DNA of 64,000 bases from assembly GCF_000013645.1 (NCBI RefSeq), contig NC_007953.1:558001-622000 (forward strand), given 5' to 3'. The DNA comes from Paraburkholderia xenovorans LB400 (lineage in GTDB: Bacteria > Pseudomonadota > Gammaproteobacteria > Burkholderiales > Burkholderiaceae). Within the stretch, counting starts at the first letter, position 1, and every line of letters begins with the position of its first letter. Below are positions 35,431 to 44,545 of the stretch, piece after piece. The notes beneath the pieces were generated by a model, which was not told the DNA's origin, did not search any database, and saw only the letters and a program-made list of their open reading frames with translations. Position numbers and translations under genes: made by a program.

Positions 35431-36307
35431 ATGAGCACGCTCGCCGGAACAGAACGTGGTCGCAGGTATCTTGCGCGCATCGCCGCGATCGAGGGCGGAT
35501 GCAGTGAAGGCATACCGGCCTTCAACGTCAATCGCCGGTGCGGTTCTGGGCTGCGGCCCGTCATTTCGGCGAGCCAGTCCATCGTGCCTGGTGACACTGA
35601 GATTGCCATCGGCGGCGGTGCAGAGAACATGAGCCGCACCCCCTACATTGCAGCCGCCGCGCGCTGGGGCGCCCGCATGGGCGATAGTACGATGATCGAC
35701 ATGATGCCCGGTGCGCTGCACGACCCCTTCCATGGGATCCATATGTGTGTGACGCTGGAGGACATGATGCGTCTCAAACCCGCGTTTGTCATGGAAAACG
35801 GAACTGTTACCGCTGGCAACGCGTCGGGTATCAACGACGCGGCGGCAGCACTCGTTCTGATGGAGCATATTGCCGCCGAGGAGCGCGGCACCAAACCGCT
35901 GGCCCGACTGGTCGCGTACGCGCATGCCGGCGTCGACCCCAGATACATGGGTATGGGATCCGTGCCGCTCACCCGGTTGGCGCTACAACGGGCTGGCCTT
36001 GCGGTGGATGGACTTGACGTTATCGAGACCCACGAGGCTTTCGCGGCACAGGCATGTGCGGTGACTCGCGCGCTGGGGCTGGACCCCGCCAAGGTTAATC
36101 CGAATGACTCGGAAATCCCGTTGGGCCATCCGGTCGGGGCAACCGGTGCGGTGATTACGATAAAAGGCCCTGCACGAACTGCTACGGACAGGCGGCCGTT
36201 ACGCGCTGGTGACGATGTGTATCGGTGACGGACCGGGTATCGCGGCTGTCTTCGAGAATCTCAATACGACTGAAACCGCCGGCATTGCATCGCTGTCTTG
36301 GTGCTAG
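35431..36307 (+). pseudogene. Thiolase (acetyl-CoA acetyltransferase) remnant
   Basis: The nucleophile segment VNRRCGSGLRPV and GHPVGATGA are present, but the first roughly 50 residues are missing. An internal deletion joins GALHDPFHGIHMCVTLE to LKPAFVMENGTVTAGNASG, removing about 100 residues. The usual NEAFA reads THEAFA, and near 36165-36195 the frame shifts so that the C-terminal RYALVTMCIGDGPGIAAVFE, with the second catalytic Cys, is out of frame. It would originally have cleaved the 3-oxoacyl-CoA made by the CoA-transferase upstream. Confidence 0.8.
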
Positions 36308-36488
36308 GTTTTCAGGCATCCTGGTCCGCCTGAAGAGTTCAGATAGTGCACCGTACTCCCGCTCATGCGATGAAATGACTGTGTATCAGACGTCGTGCCG
36401 CAGGGGGTGTCGCGATTCTGCCTCACCCTATTTGCCTGCGGTAGACGCGGTGTGTTTGCCTAACCGCTTTTCTATTGGTGCGCTGTCT

Positions 36489-37337
36489 GTGGAAAACTAC
36501 TCAAGCTGGATTGGAAGAAATGAAACCCGCCAGGACGTCGCTACGCTTCAGCCGGCTTTGGCGCTCGGGGCTACCCTGGACAGGGCGACAATCTTCCTGA
36601 ATGGCCGGTCCGAACTGCCGCCACTGTCGCATTGGCTGTATTTTCTTTCGACAGCGCCTATGTCCCGGTTGGGCACCGACGGGCATCCCAGGCGGGGAGA
36701 CTTCCTTCCACCGATTTCGTTGCCTCGCCGAATGTGGGCTGGAAGCCGCATCGATTTCCTGGTCCCGATCGTTATCGGGGCACCCATCGAGCGCACCAGT
36801 ACAATCGTCCGTGTCAACGAGAAGAGAGGGCGCTCCGGCACATTGTGTTTTGTGACTCTTTTACATGAAGTGAAAGTTGACTCCATACTCGCGGTACGCG
36901 AAGAGCAGGACATCGTCTACCGGGAAGCATCGCCGTTGGGAGATCCACTGACGAAGGGCGTCGCGGTTACGGAATCTGCAGCGCTTGCATCACCCGACTG
37001 GACACGTACGGTCATGCCGGATCCTGTCCTGCTGTTCCGCTATTCGGCACTGACCTTCAATGGACATCGAATTCACTATGATCGGGACTATGCGACGAAG
37101 GAGGAAGGCTATCCCGGCCTGGTCGTGCATGGGCCGCTCCAGGCTACCCTTTTGCTCGATCTCATCAGTCGTAGCAGGCCCGCTGCTACCGTCAGGAAAT
37201 TCAGCTTTCGAGCGAAAAACCCACTGTTTGACGGCAAACCGTTGGAGTTGTGCGCCTCTCTTTCCGGGCATATGGTAAAGCTTTGGACAGTCCAGTCAGC
37301 CCATGTAGGCATCGAGGCCGACGCCGAATTGGAATAG
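36489..37337 (+). CDS. FAS1-like/MaoC-type dehydratase (mesaconyl-CoA hydratase-like)
   Basis: A protein of about 282 residues with two hot-dog domains: an N-terminal FAS1-like dehydratase half and a C-terminal MaoC-like half (LLFRYSALTFNGHRIHYDRD, GLVVHGPLQATLLLDLI). The conserved Asn-His-IHYD segment carries the catalytic His. The family includes mesaconyl-C4-CoA hydratase and HTD2-type 3-hydroxyacyl dehydratases. The start is uncertain: GTG 36489 gives the expected length, but no strong ribosome binding site is seen, and in-frame sequence continues upstream over the thiolase remnant. It would hydrate or dehydrate an unsaturated acyl-CoA in the island's pathway. Confidence 0.75.
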   Translation: MENYSSWIGRNETRQDVATLQPALALGATLDRATIFLNGRSELPPLSHWLYFLSTAPMSRLGTDGHPRRGDFLPPISLPRRMWAGSRIDFLVPIVIGAPIERTSTIVRVNEKRGRSGTLCFVTLLHEVKVDSILAVREEQDIVYREASPLGDPLTKGVAVTESAALASPDWTRTVMPDPVLLFRYSALTFNGHRIHYDRDYATKEEGYPGLVVHGPLQATLLLDLISRSRPAATVRKFSFRAKNPLFDGKPLELCASLSGHMVKLWTVQSAHVGIEADAELE

Positions 37338-37469
37338 CATTGCCCGAAATTGCACAATTCAGCTGATTCTGGCTGAAAGGGATACGGGTACTCCCAGGTT
37401 CTTCAAGATTTTTTTCGCATATCCGGATCACCTGCTTTTAACGGCCTCCCGACGATCAGGATGTTAAAC

Positions 37470-38417
37470 ATGAGCAACGTTCCCAATGATTCTGTGGAAG
37501 AGGATGGAAGACTTCCTACAGGAAAACTTCCTTCTGCTATCGGCAAAAATCATCGCATAGCAGTCGTTGATACCCACTTTCATCTATGGAAAAGTCAGGA
37601 GATCGCTCCGCCTTCGGGCATTATGGCCGACCCATCCCTATTCAGGGATTTCGACTGGAGCGATTATGAATTGGCCATGCAAGGTGTTGCACTGGAAGCG
37701 GCGATTCACGTACAGGTTCACCACGGAAGCGAGAAGGCCAAAAGTGAATACGGTAGGGTGGAGCGATTTGCAGCCGAACATGCGCCAATCGCAGGGATGA
37801 TTGCCTGGGCTCCGCTCGAGTCTCCGGGCGTCGAGCGTGAGATTGCGGAGCTTGCCCAATCTCCTCTCGTAGCAGGCGTCCGGCGTCTTACTCAACAGGA
37901 GCCGGATGAATTGTTTTGCGCAAGGCCGCAGTTCGTCGCAGGAGCAAAACTGCTCGCTTCGTACGGATTGGTTTGCGAGGTCTGCGTGCTGGAACATCAA
38001 CTCAAAGGTGTAATTGCCCTTGCATCGGCCTGCCCCGAGTTGACCATTATCCTGGATCATCTTGGAAAACCCCATCTCGCAGAGCCACCGACCGAGCATT
38101 GGCTCGAGAATATGCGAATTTTGGGAATGCTGGAAAATGTAGTCTGTAAAGTTGCTCCAACACCTCTTTGGGCTTCGGATCCTCCATTGACCGCAGCGCA
38201 CGCGGCACCATTTATCGAATACGTCGCAGAGCATTTCGGTTGGGATCGCTTAATATATGGAAGCAATTGGCCACCGCTGCGCATTCTGACGGACGATGCT
38301 TCTCAATGGGCCGATATAGTCTTTAAGACTTTGCATTGGGCGAAGGCCGATGAACTTGGCAGGTTATTTAGCGAGAACGCACGGCGAATATTTCGCCTGA
38401 ATAAGGGCCATCGATAA
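37470..38417 (+). CDS. Amidohydrolase-family TIM-barrel hydrolase (lactonase/dicarboxylate hydrolase type)
   Basis: A 315-residue member of the COG3618-like amidohydrolases (L-fuconolactonase and 2-pyrone-4,6-dicarboxylate hydrolase group). The metal-site start VVDTHFHLWK, the conserved LDHLGKPHLAEP and the terminal YGSNWPPL (Asp replaced by Asn at the usual SDWP place) are visible. It would open a lactone or cleave a ring C-C bond. ATG 37470 with CAGG at good spacing is preferred to ATG 37461. It is the last intact gene of the low-GC island. Confidence 0.8.
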   Translation: MSNVPNDSVEEDGRLPTGKLPSAIGKNHRIAVVDTHFHLWKSQEIAPPSGIMADPSLFRDFDWSDYELAMQGVALEAAIHVQVHHGSEKAKSEYGRVERFAAEHAPIAGMIAWAPLESPGVEREIAELAQSPLVAGVRRLTQQEPDELFCARPQFVAGAKLLASYGLVCEVCVLEHQLKGVIALASACPELTIILDHLGKPHLAEPPTEHWLENMRILGMLENVVCKVAPTPLWASDPPLTAAHAAPFIEYVAEHFGWDRLIYGSNWPPLRILTDDASQWADIVFKTLHWAKADELGRLFSENARRIFRLNKGHR

Positions 38418-38432
38418 CAAGCCAAGGGAGAG

Positions 38433-38575
38433 TTGAAAACGCTGCCCGATGGGCAGATCTCGCTGATTGACCCTGATGCTAGCTCCATGGCGACAAGCGG
38501 CCCTGGCTCGGGATGGTGGGCTGTAACGTGCAGGCAGCTGTAGAGATGCCAGGCACCATCTCATCGCTCGTTGCC
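38433..38575 (+). mobile_element. IS1182-family transposase fragment
   Basis: LKTLPDGQISLIDPDASSMA and TSGPGSG followed, after a frameshift, by MVGCNVQAAVE match the central part of IS1182-type transposases (consensus DPDARSMATSG then GYNVQ). Only about 45 codons remain; no inverted repeats are visible. It sits at the junction between the low-GC island and the GC-rich region. Confidence 0.7.
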
Positions 38576-38580
38576 ACGCG

Positions 38581-38856
38581 CAGCGACACGCGCTGGAGGC
38601 AGAACTGGCGCGGGTCCATGCGGCGCTGGCCGCGCGCGACCGCGAACTGATGGCGGCAGGCGAAAGGTTTTCGCGCGATCTGGAGAAGCAGCGGGAAGTG
38701 GCCGAACGTGCGGAGGAGCGGCTCAGGGCGTCCGAAAAGCGCGCCCTGCTCGAGATCGACCGCGAGCAAAGTACCGCGACGAAGGTGCAGAAGAAGCTGG
38801 ACGAAGCCGTGCGTTTTCTGCTGTCCTGGCCTTCAGCGCTGTCAGGTATGGCTTGA
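38581..38856 (+). pseudogene. KfrA-like plasmid coiled-coil protein remnant
   Basis: The frame encodes a long charged coiled coil (ALEAELARVHAALAARDREL, then EKQREVAERAEERLRASEKR and ALLEIDREQSTATKVQKKLD) typical of the C-terminal part of KfrA/plasmid replication-region DNA-binding proteins. The N-terminal HTH is missing, replaced by the transposase scrap. It ends at the stop at 38856, overlapping the region before the TetR gene. It suggests plasmid or chromid ancestry of this junction. Confidence 0.6.
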
Positions 38857-38865
38857 CGCGGGTCA

Positions 38866-39480
38866 CTATCGAACCACCGAATGAGAATGAAGTGGCACAA
38901 GCGCATGATGCACGACTTCTGCTGCCTGTTCGCGGGGCCTCGATTCCGCCGCGCGGAGCAGACTGCGGCGGAAATAACCGGTCAGCAACGCATGGATCAT
39001 GCTCGCTTCGTGCCGCGAATCGATGTCTTCGCTGATTTCCCCCATATCCTGTGCGGCTCGCAACGCGGTTGCAATGCGCGCTTGCGCGATCTGACCCGCT
39101 TCGTCGAGGGTTTCCGCGGATGCGATGGTATTGTTCATTGGCCTCGCCAGCAGGATGCGATAAAGCCGCCGCGTTGTGCCTTCGCATAATACTGTGTGCA
39201 GCCTCGTTTGCAGGTCTTGCCGTAATCGTTCGAGGGGGCTGTCGCAATTCTCGAGCACCGGCACCATGAATGGGTCTAACGGCAATGCGGCACGCTTCAA
39301 CAGTGCATCCAGCAGCGCCGCCTTGTCGTCGAAGTGGCCATAGATCGCGCCGCGCGTCACCAGCGCCGCGCGCGCGACGTCTTCGAGTGACGTGTGCTCC
39401 GTTCCGTACGCGGAAAAAGCCAGCTCGGCTGCGTCGAGTATCTTTTCCCGCGTGGCGAGGCCCTGTAACTTGCGATTCAT
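38866..39480 (-). CDS. TetR/AcrR-family regulator
   Basis: A 204-residue repressor with the N-terminal HTH LATREKILDAAELAFSAYGT and LVTRGAIYGHFDDKAALLDA (about residues 7-55) of the AcrR/TtgR branch, followed by an all-helical ligand domain. ATG 39480 gives a typical short leader before the HTH. A GTG at 39534, overlapping the ferredoxin-reductase gene, would add 18 residues. It is the last gene of a minus-strand run with the reductase and MFS transporter, which it probably controls. Confidence 0.85.
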   Translation of the reverse strand: MNRKLQGLATREKILDAAELAFSAYGTEHTSLEDVARAALVTRGAIYGHFDDKAALLDALLKRAALPLDPFMVPVLENCDSPLERLRQDLQTRLHTVLCEGTTRRLYRILLARPMNNTIASAETLDEAGQIAQARIATALRAAQDMGEISEDIDSRHEASMIHALLTGYFRRSLLRAAESRPREQAAEVVHHALVPLHSHSVVR

Positions 39481-39511
39481 TGCGAGGCATGCAGCTAGCG
39501 CGCGGGCGTAG

Positions 39512-40759
39512 TCATTGGCAGACGGGGACGTCACGGCTTGACGACTCGTATGCCCGGAAGTCGAATCCGGGTGTACGCGCGTCGGCGACGCGCAGTGCCG
39601 TTCCTCGGGCTAGTAGTTTGCGTGCCGCCATATGATCGGTTGCGCGATTGCATGATTCGACCGCGATCAGCCGGTCCTCCCGGAAGCAGAGCACGCTGAA
39701 CTGTCTCTGCTCGATCGAGCCGATCACGACTGCTTCGTCGTGGCCACCCGAGAGTCCGGCGATTTGCAGCTTGAGGTCGCCCTGGTCGCTCCAGAACCAG
39801 GGGAGGGCATTGTACGGTGCAGGTGTTCCGACTAGCCTGGCGGCAACCGCACGGGCCTGATCGACGGCGTTCTGAACCGACTCCAGCCGTACCCGCGTCG
39901 CGCTCCACGCACAGGGGAAGCTGACTGCGTCGCCGATTGCCGAGATTGCCGGATCGCTGGTGACGAGCTGCTCGTCGACGCAGATGCCGTTGTCGACGCA
40001 AAGGCCCGCCGCTGCGGCGATTTCGGTATTGGGCAGCACGCCGATCCCATATACGACGAGATCCGCCGGCACCCACTCGCCACTGCCCGTTTCGACCGCA
40101 GTGACCTTGCCGTCCTTGCCGATGAAACGCGTGACGGTTTGCCCGAAATCGAACACAACGCCCCAGCTGCGATGCGCATCGCCGAACAGCGCGGACATCG
40201 GTTCCGATAGCGCGCGGGCCATCGGCCGCTGGCCGAGTTCGATCACGCGCACCGACAAGCCCTTCGCAGCGGCCACCGCCGCGAATTCGAGGCCAATGAA
40301 CCCTGCGCCGATGACAACCACGTTGCGCGCGGCGTCGACTCGCGACGACAATGCGTCGGCGTCGGCGAGCGTGCGGATGCCGAACACACCGTCGAGCTCG
40401 ATGCCGTCGACGGAAGGCACACGGTTGCGCGCGCCGGTCGCCAGCACCAGATGGTCGTAGGCCAATCGTGCCCCGTCCGCGAGGACCACGCAGCGTGCGT
40501 CCCGATCGATCGCGGCAACCGTTGCCTGGAGACGCTCGACGTGCTGTTGATCGAACCATTCGTCGGGCCTGAAACGCAATGCGGCCGTCCCGATCTTGCC
40601 GAGGAGATAGGCCTTCGACAGCGGCGGCCGTTGATAGGGCACGCCCGGCTCGTCGCCGACGAGGGCGATGCCGCCCGTGAAGCCGGCCTGCCGGAGCGAG
40701 GCGGCGGTCTGAAAGCCGGCCTGACCGGCGCCCACAATGACAAGGTGTTGTACTGACAT
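39512..40759 (-). CDS. FAD-dependent ferredoxin reductase
   Basis: A 415-residue NAD(P)H:ferredoxin reductase of the oxygenase-coupled type (putidaredoxin reductase/BphA4 group). FAD-binding GAGQAGFQTAASL lies at residues 10-22, the NAD-binding GAGFIGLEFAAVA at about 150, and the second FAD motif IGDAV at about 290, with the C-terminal domain ending in FRAYESSSRDV. It would pass electrons to the [2Fe-2S] ferredoxin at 62243, or to the Rieske oxygenase, since no other reductase is in the window. It lies 6 bp after the MFS gene. Confidence 0.88.
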   Translation of the reverse strand: MSVQHLVIVGAGQAGFQTAASLRQAGFTGGIALVGDEPGVPYQRPPLSKAYLLGKIGTAALRFRPDEWFDQQHVERLQATVAAIDRDARCVVLADGARLAYDHLVLATGARNRVPSVDGIELDGVFGIRTLADADALSSRVDAARNVVVIGAGFIGLEFAAVAAAKGLSVRVIELGQRPMARALSEPMSALFGDAHRSWGVVFDFGQTVTRFIGKDGKVTAVETGSGEWVPADLVVYGIGVLPNTEIAAAAGLCVDNGICVDEQLVTSDPAISAIGDAVSFPCAWSATRVRLESVQNAVDQARAVAARLVGTPAPYNALPWFWSDQGDLKLQIAGLSGGHDEAVVIGSIEQRQFSVLCFREDRLIAVESCNRATDHMAARKLLARGTALRVADARTPGFDFRAYESSSRDVPVCQ

Positions 40760-40765
40760 GGCTGA

Positions 40766-42028
40766 TTATGCAAGGGTGACTGGATCGAACTTCGGATAGC
40801 GGCCGAGCGGCAGCAACAGCAGTGCGCCGCACAGGAACGCCGCGCCGCAAGCCGCTACCATCGCCGCGTAGGTACCGGTCGACGCATAGAGCCTGGCGGA
40901 GCACCACGGAGCGAGCGCCGCGGCCGCGGTGATCAGGGAGACGTGCACGCCGAACAGGCGGCCGTAGTCACGCATCCCGAAGTAGCGCGAGACGAGATAG
41001 GCGCCGATGTCGAACTCGGCGCCGGCACCCACGCCGACGAGCATCGTGGCAAGCGTCAGCAAGCCGGTCTGCGATGCTGCTGCGCTGCTGAGCAGCACGC
41101 AGCCGAACGCCGGGATGGCGAGCGTCACGGCGGCGACACCGGGCGCCCACAGCCGGTCGAACAGATAGCCGACGATCAGCCGGCCGACGATCAACGAGAC
41201 GCCGAAACTGCCGAATATGCGACTCGCCCCGGCGGCGGAAAGCCCCTTGTCGCAAAGCAGCGGCACGGTGTTGCTTATCATCGCGACGACGGCGGCGACA
41301 ACGAGCGCGAGCGCAATGTTGAGCGTCCAGAAGCGCGTCGACAGCACGGCGGTCCGAAAGCACACGCCTTCTTCGCTGCGGATCGGTGCGGCGACCGCTA
41401 TTGCGGCCGGGCGTGGCACGGGCACCCTCATCCAGGCCATCGCCAGAGGCAGGACGGCGAGCGGCGCGAGGGCGAGCAGCACGAAGCCGCCTTGCCAGTG
41501 CCAGCGCGAGATGGCCCATGTAACGGCGGACGGATAGACCATCGCCGCTAACCCGGTGCCGGACAGCATCGCGGCCAGCGCGAGACCGCGATTGCGCGAG
41601 AACCAGAGGATGATGAGATGCGCCCACGTGACCTGTGTCGCACCCGCTCCGGCGAGCGGCAGGAGCACGCACATCAGATAGAGCCAGCCGATCGAATGGC
41701 CGAGCTGCGTCATCAGCGCGTAGCAGAGCCCCATGCCGACGAGCGAGAGCGCCGTGACGCGCAGCATGCCGAAACGCGCGTTGAGGCTGGCGACCGCTTG
41801 CGTGCTGACGATCGTGCCGGCGAACAGACAACTGATCGCCGGTTGCAATTCCGCGCGACTCCATCCGAATGCGTGCTGCAAGGGAATCACCAGTGCGCCG
41901 AACGAATAGAGCAGGGACGCGCTGGCCGACACGCCCAGCCCGAGCACCGCGACCAGCACGATGCGCCAGGCGCCGAGGAACTCACCGGGATCGATTGCCG
42001 TAAGACGGGAACGACGGGAGCGGGGCAT
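40766..42028 (-). CDS. MFS transporter
   Basis: A 420-residue 12-TM major-facilitator protein resembling monocarboxylate/oxalate-formate-type MFS carriers in its overall pattern (SFGALVIPLQHAFGWSRAEL in the first helices). The N-terminus is short and basic. It probably imports the acid substrate of the GC-rich catabolic region, because its downstream neighbours are the reductase and a TetR repressor. The substrate cannot be deduced. Confidence 0.82.
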   Translation of the reverse strand: MPRSRRSRLTAIDPGEFLGAWRIVLVAVLGLGVSASASLLYSFGALVIPLQHAFGWSRAELQPAISCLFAGTIVSTQAVASLNARFGMLRVTALSLVGMGLCYALMTQLGHSIGWLYLMCVLLPLAGAGATQVTWAHLIILWFSRNRGLALAAMLSGTGLAAMVYPSAVTWAISRWHWQGGFVLLALAPLAVLPLAMAWMRVPVPRPAAIAVAAPIRSEEGVCFRTAVLSTRFWTLNIALALVVAAVVAMISNTVPLLCDKGLSAAGASRIFGSFGVSLIVGRLIVGYLFDRLWAPGVAAVTLAIPAFGCVLLSSAAASQTGLLTLATMLVGVGAGAEFDIGAYLVSRYFGMRDYGRLFGVHVSLITAAAALAPWCSARLYASTGTYAAMVAACGAAFLCGALLLLPLGRYPKFDPVTLA

Positions 42029-42076
42029 TGAGATAATCCTTGGGATCCTGCTGGATGACGGATGGGTTGCCTGACC

Positions 42077-43264
42077 TTATTCCCGGACGAGCAGCAGGCT
42101 CGCGCCGAGCGGGCCGCCGCCGGCCGCGGCGAGCGCCACGTCATGCGGCGCGACCTGGCGCTCGCCCGCGCGGCCCCATAGCTGGGTGCACGCTTCGTGG
42201 ACGTAGCCGAGGCCATGCGTGCGGCCCCCGGACAGCTGTCCGCCGTTCGTATTGACAGGCAACTGCCCACGGCGCGAGATCCGCTCGCCGCCCTCCACGA
42301 ACGCACCGCTTTCGCCTCGCGGGCACAGTCCGAGTCCTTCCAGCCAGAGCATCGTCAGGATTGAAAAGCCGTCGTAAAGCTGCGCGGTGCCGACATCCTT
42401 CGGTTTGAGATCGGTGCGTGACCACATCATGCGGCCGACGTCGAACGCCGCCATTTCAGTCAGCGAAATCTGGTCCCACGACCAGCGCTGATGCAGTGCC
42501 GAGCCGATCGCCTCGATGCGGATCGGGGGATGAGGGCCTTCGCGCGCGAGGTCCGTGCGCGAGAGGACGATTGCTGTCGACGCGTCGCAGTGCACGTCGC
42601 AGTCGAACATTCGCAGCGGGCTCGAAATCATGTTCGAGGCCAGGTAGTCGTCCATCGTCATTGGCTTGCGCATCACCGCCTTCGGATTGAGCGCCGCGTT
42701 GCTGCGGCAGGTGAGAGCGATCTGAGCCAGTTGTCCGGATGTCGTGCCGTACTCGTGAAAATGCCGCTGTGCATAGAGCGCCATCAGGTTGACGGCCGAG
42801 ATGACGTTGAACGGCGTATACCACTGCCAGAAGTAGCTGCTGTCGCGTCCGGCGGTCTTGTTCGTCAACGCGCTGGCGCTTTTGCTGCGCTGCCGCGCCG
42901 TTGCCTCGGTGATCGTGCGGAACACAAGCACATGCCGGCACAGGCCCGTCGCGATCGCCATCGCTGCGTTGACGATGCCCGTCAGCGGTCCCGGTCCTTC
43001 ATAACCCGCGCCATACCAGTTCACGTTCAGCCCGAGCACGTTCATCAGCGCGTTTGGACCGACCGGCGAGAACGGGTTGCCATTGTCGTTGTCGCCCGGC
43101 CAGCTGGCGATACCGTCGATGTCGCTTCGTTCGAGCCCGGCATCCGCGATCGCTTCGAGCGCGGCGTCCACGCTCAACTGGATGGCCGAGCGGTTCGACG
43201 GCCGGCCGATTTCCGACTGGCCGATGCCGGTGATGGCAACGTTCTTTTCGAATAATCGTTCCAT
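42077..43264 (-). CDS. SCP-x/Ltp-type thiolase-fold protein
   Basis: A 395-residue thiolase-superfamily protein of the lipid-transfer/SCP-x group (MERLFEKNVAITGIGQSEIG at the start; NTNGGQLSGGRTHGLGYVHE near the end). It lacks the classical CxG and GHPxGxTG arrangement of degradative thiolases. Members paired with a DUF35 protein act as retro-aldolases that split the side chain of hydroxylated acyl-CoAs: Ltp2 in steroid breakdown and IpfD in ibuprofen breakdown. Its start overlaps the DUF35 stop by 3 bp, so the two are translated together. Confidence 0.85.
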   Translation of the reverse strand: MERLFEKNVAITGIGQSEIGRPSNRSAIQLSVDAALEAIADAGLERSDIDGIASWPGDNDNGNPFSPVGPNALMNVLGLNVNWYGAGYEGPGPLTGIVNAAMAIATGLCRHVLVFRTITEATARQRSKSASALTNKTAGRDSSYFWQWYTPFNVISAVNLMALYAQRHFHEYGTTSGQLAQIALTCRSNAALNPKAVMRKPMTMDDYLASNMISSPLRMFDCDVHCDASTAIVLSRTDLAREGPHPPIRIEAIGSALHQRWSWDQISLTEMAAFDVGRMMWSRTDLKPKDVGTAQLYDGFSILTMLWLEGLGLCPRGESGAFVEGGERISRRGQLPVNTNGGQLSGGRTHGLGYVHEACTQLWGRAGERQVAPHDVALAAAGGGPLGASLLLVRE

Positions 43265-43677
43265 CAGGCGTGACTCCGCTCGTCGTCGAGCTCGAAGAGC
43301 GGGAGCCAGACATCCTCGATCTGCTCGAACGTGACGCGCACCGGCATGCCGATGTGGATCTCGTCTACGGGGGAACCGACGACATTGCTGACGAAACGCA
43401 GCCCGGGCTGTTCTGACAGTTCGACGATCGCCACCACATAAGGGACTGCAAGGTCCGGCGTCCACCGCTGTTGATTGACCGTGAAGCTGAATACGTGGCC
43501 GCGTCCTGACACCGGCCGCGCCCCGACCTCGGCCGACAGGCAACGCGGGCAGATGGGCGCGGGCGGATGAAAGAAGCGTTCGCACCGGGCGCAGTGGTAA
43601 ATATTCAGCACCCCTTTTGAACCGCCTTGCCAGAACGGCGCGGTCTCGGGAGTGAGGGACGGTAATTTTCTCTCCAT
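43264..43677 (-). CDS. DUF35 Zn-ribbon/OB-fold protein, thiolase partner
   Basis: A 137-residue protein with a rubredoxin-like zinc ribbon (Cys29, Cys32, Cys43, Cys46: CARC and CPRC) followed by an OB fold (FVSNVVGSPVDEIHIGMPVR). In characterised systems DUF35 proteins bind the SCP-x/Ltp thiolase and are required for its aldolase activity (IpfE with IpfD, ChsH2 or other DUF35 with Ltp2). ATG 43677 with CTCC on the plus strand marking a GGAG-type site gives the normal N-terminus. It is divergent from the SDR at 43850. Confidence 0.87.
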   Translation of the reverse strand: MERKLPSLTPETAPFWQGGSKGVLNIYHCARCERFFHPPAPICPRCLSAEVGARPVSGRGHVFSFTVNQQRWTPDLAVPYVVAIVELSEQPGLRFVSNVVGSPVDEIHIGMPVRVTFEQIEDVWLPLFELDDERSHA

Positions 43678-43849
43678 GAACGCTTCCGGTTTTTTGATTG
43701 TTCTGTCGCTGACGGTGGTTGACCCACCTCGATTGCCACCATAATATATGAACAGAAACTCAAAAACTGTATTAAATGAGGCTCGCGGCGACAGGGTTTT
43801 CCCGATAGGTATCGCTGACGCTGCCGTAAAACTGGAGACAGACCATTCT

Positions 43850-44545
43850 ATGGACACGAGGCAGTTGGCGCACCGCACGATAATCGTCACGGGCGGGCTG
43901 GGCGCGTTGGGGCGCAGCGTCGGTGCAGTGCTGGCCGCACGGGGCGCGCGTGTTGTGCTGATCGATCGCGCAGAGCCAACCGCGGTAGCGGGTGTCGCCG
44001 CGGTCGTCGGCAAGGTCGATCTGGGAGAGCGCGAGAGCACCGCGCACGCTTTCGCGGACGTGGCCCGGCAACTGGGCGGCTTCAACGCACTTGTGAACGT
44101 CGCCGGCGGCTTCGCCTGGGAAACGCTGGAAGGCGGCAGCGTCGAAACATGGGACCGCCTCTACGCGATGAACCTGCGCAGCGCGGTCGTCGCGTCTCGC
44201 GAAGCGCTGCCCCATTTGCTGCGCCAGCCTCCCGGGCGCATCGTCAACGTCGGCGCGCTCGCCGCGCAGAAGGCCGGCGCGGGCATGGGTGCCTATGCCG
44301 CCTCGAAGGCCGGTATCGCGCGTTTGACCGAAGCGCTCGCCGACGAGCTCAAGGATCGCAATATCAATGTGAACGCCGTGTTGCCGAACGTTCTGGATAC
44401 TCCGGCAAACCGCGCCGACATGCCGGATGCCGATGCGACGCGCTGGGTATCGACCGAAGCGTTGGCCGCCGTGATCGCCTTTCTGCTGTCCGACGACGCC
44501 GGTGCGGTAACGGGCGCGTGCCTGCCCGTCGCGGGACGCATGTGA
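43850..44545 (+). CDS. Short-chain dehydrogenase/reductase
   Basis: A 231-residue classical SDR. Cofactor motif TGGLGALG is near residue 14, NVAGG in the middle, and the active-site YAASK is present; the Ser normally preceding it is Ala (IVNVGALAAQKAG), an accepted variant in one SDR subgroup. ATG 43850 follows GGAGA. Its stop overlaps the hemerythrin start by 1 bp (ATGTGATG), indicating coupled translation. It probably oxidises the cis-diol or a hydroxy intermediate of the oxygenase reaction. Confidence 0.85.
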   Translation: MDTRQLAHRTIIVTGGLGALGRSVGAVLAARGARVVLIDRAEPTAVAGVAAVVGKVDLGERESTAHAFADVARQLGGFNALVNVAGGFAWETLEGGSVETWDRLYAMNLRSAVVASREALPHLLRQPPGRIVNVGALAAQKAGAGMGAYAASKAGIARLTEALADELKDRNINVNAVLPNVLDTPANRADMPDADATRWVSTEALAAVIAFLLSDDAGAVTGACLPVAGRM

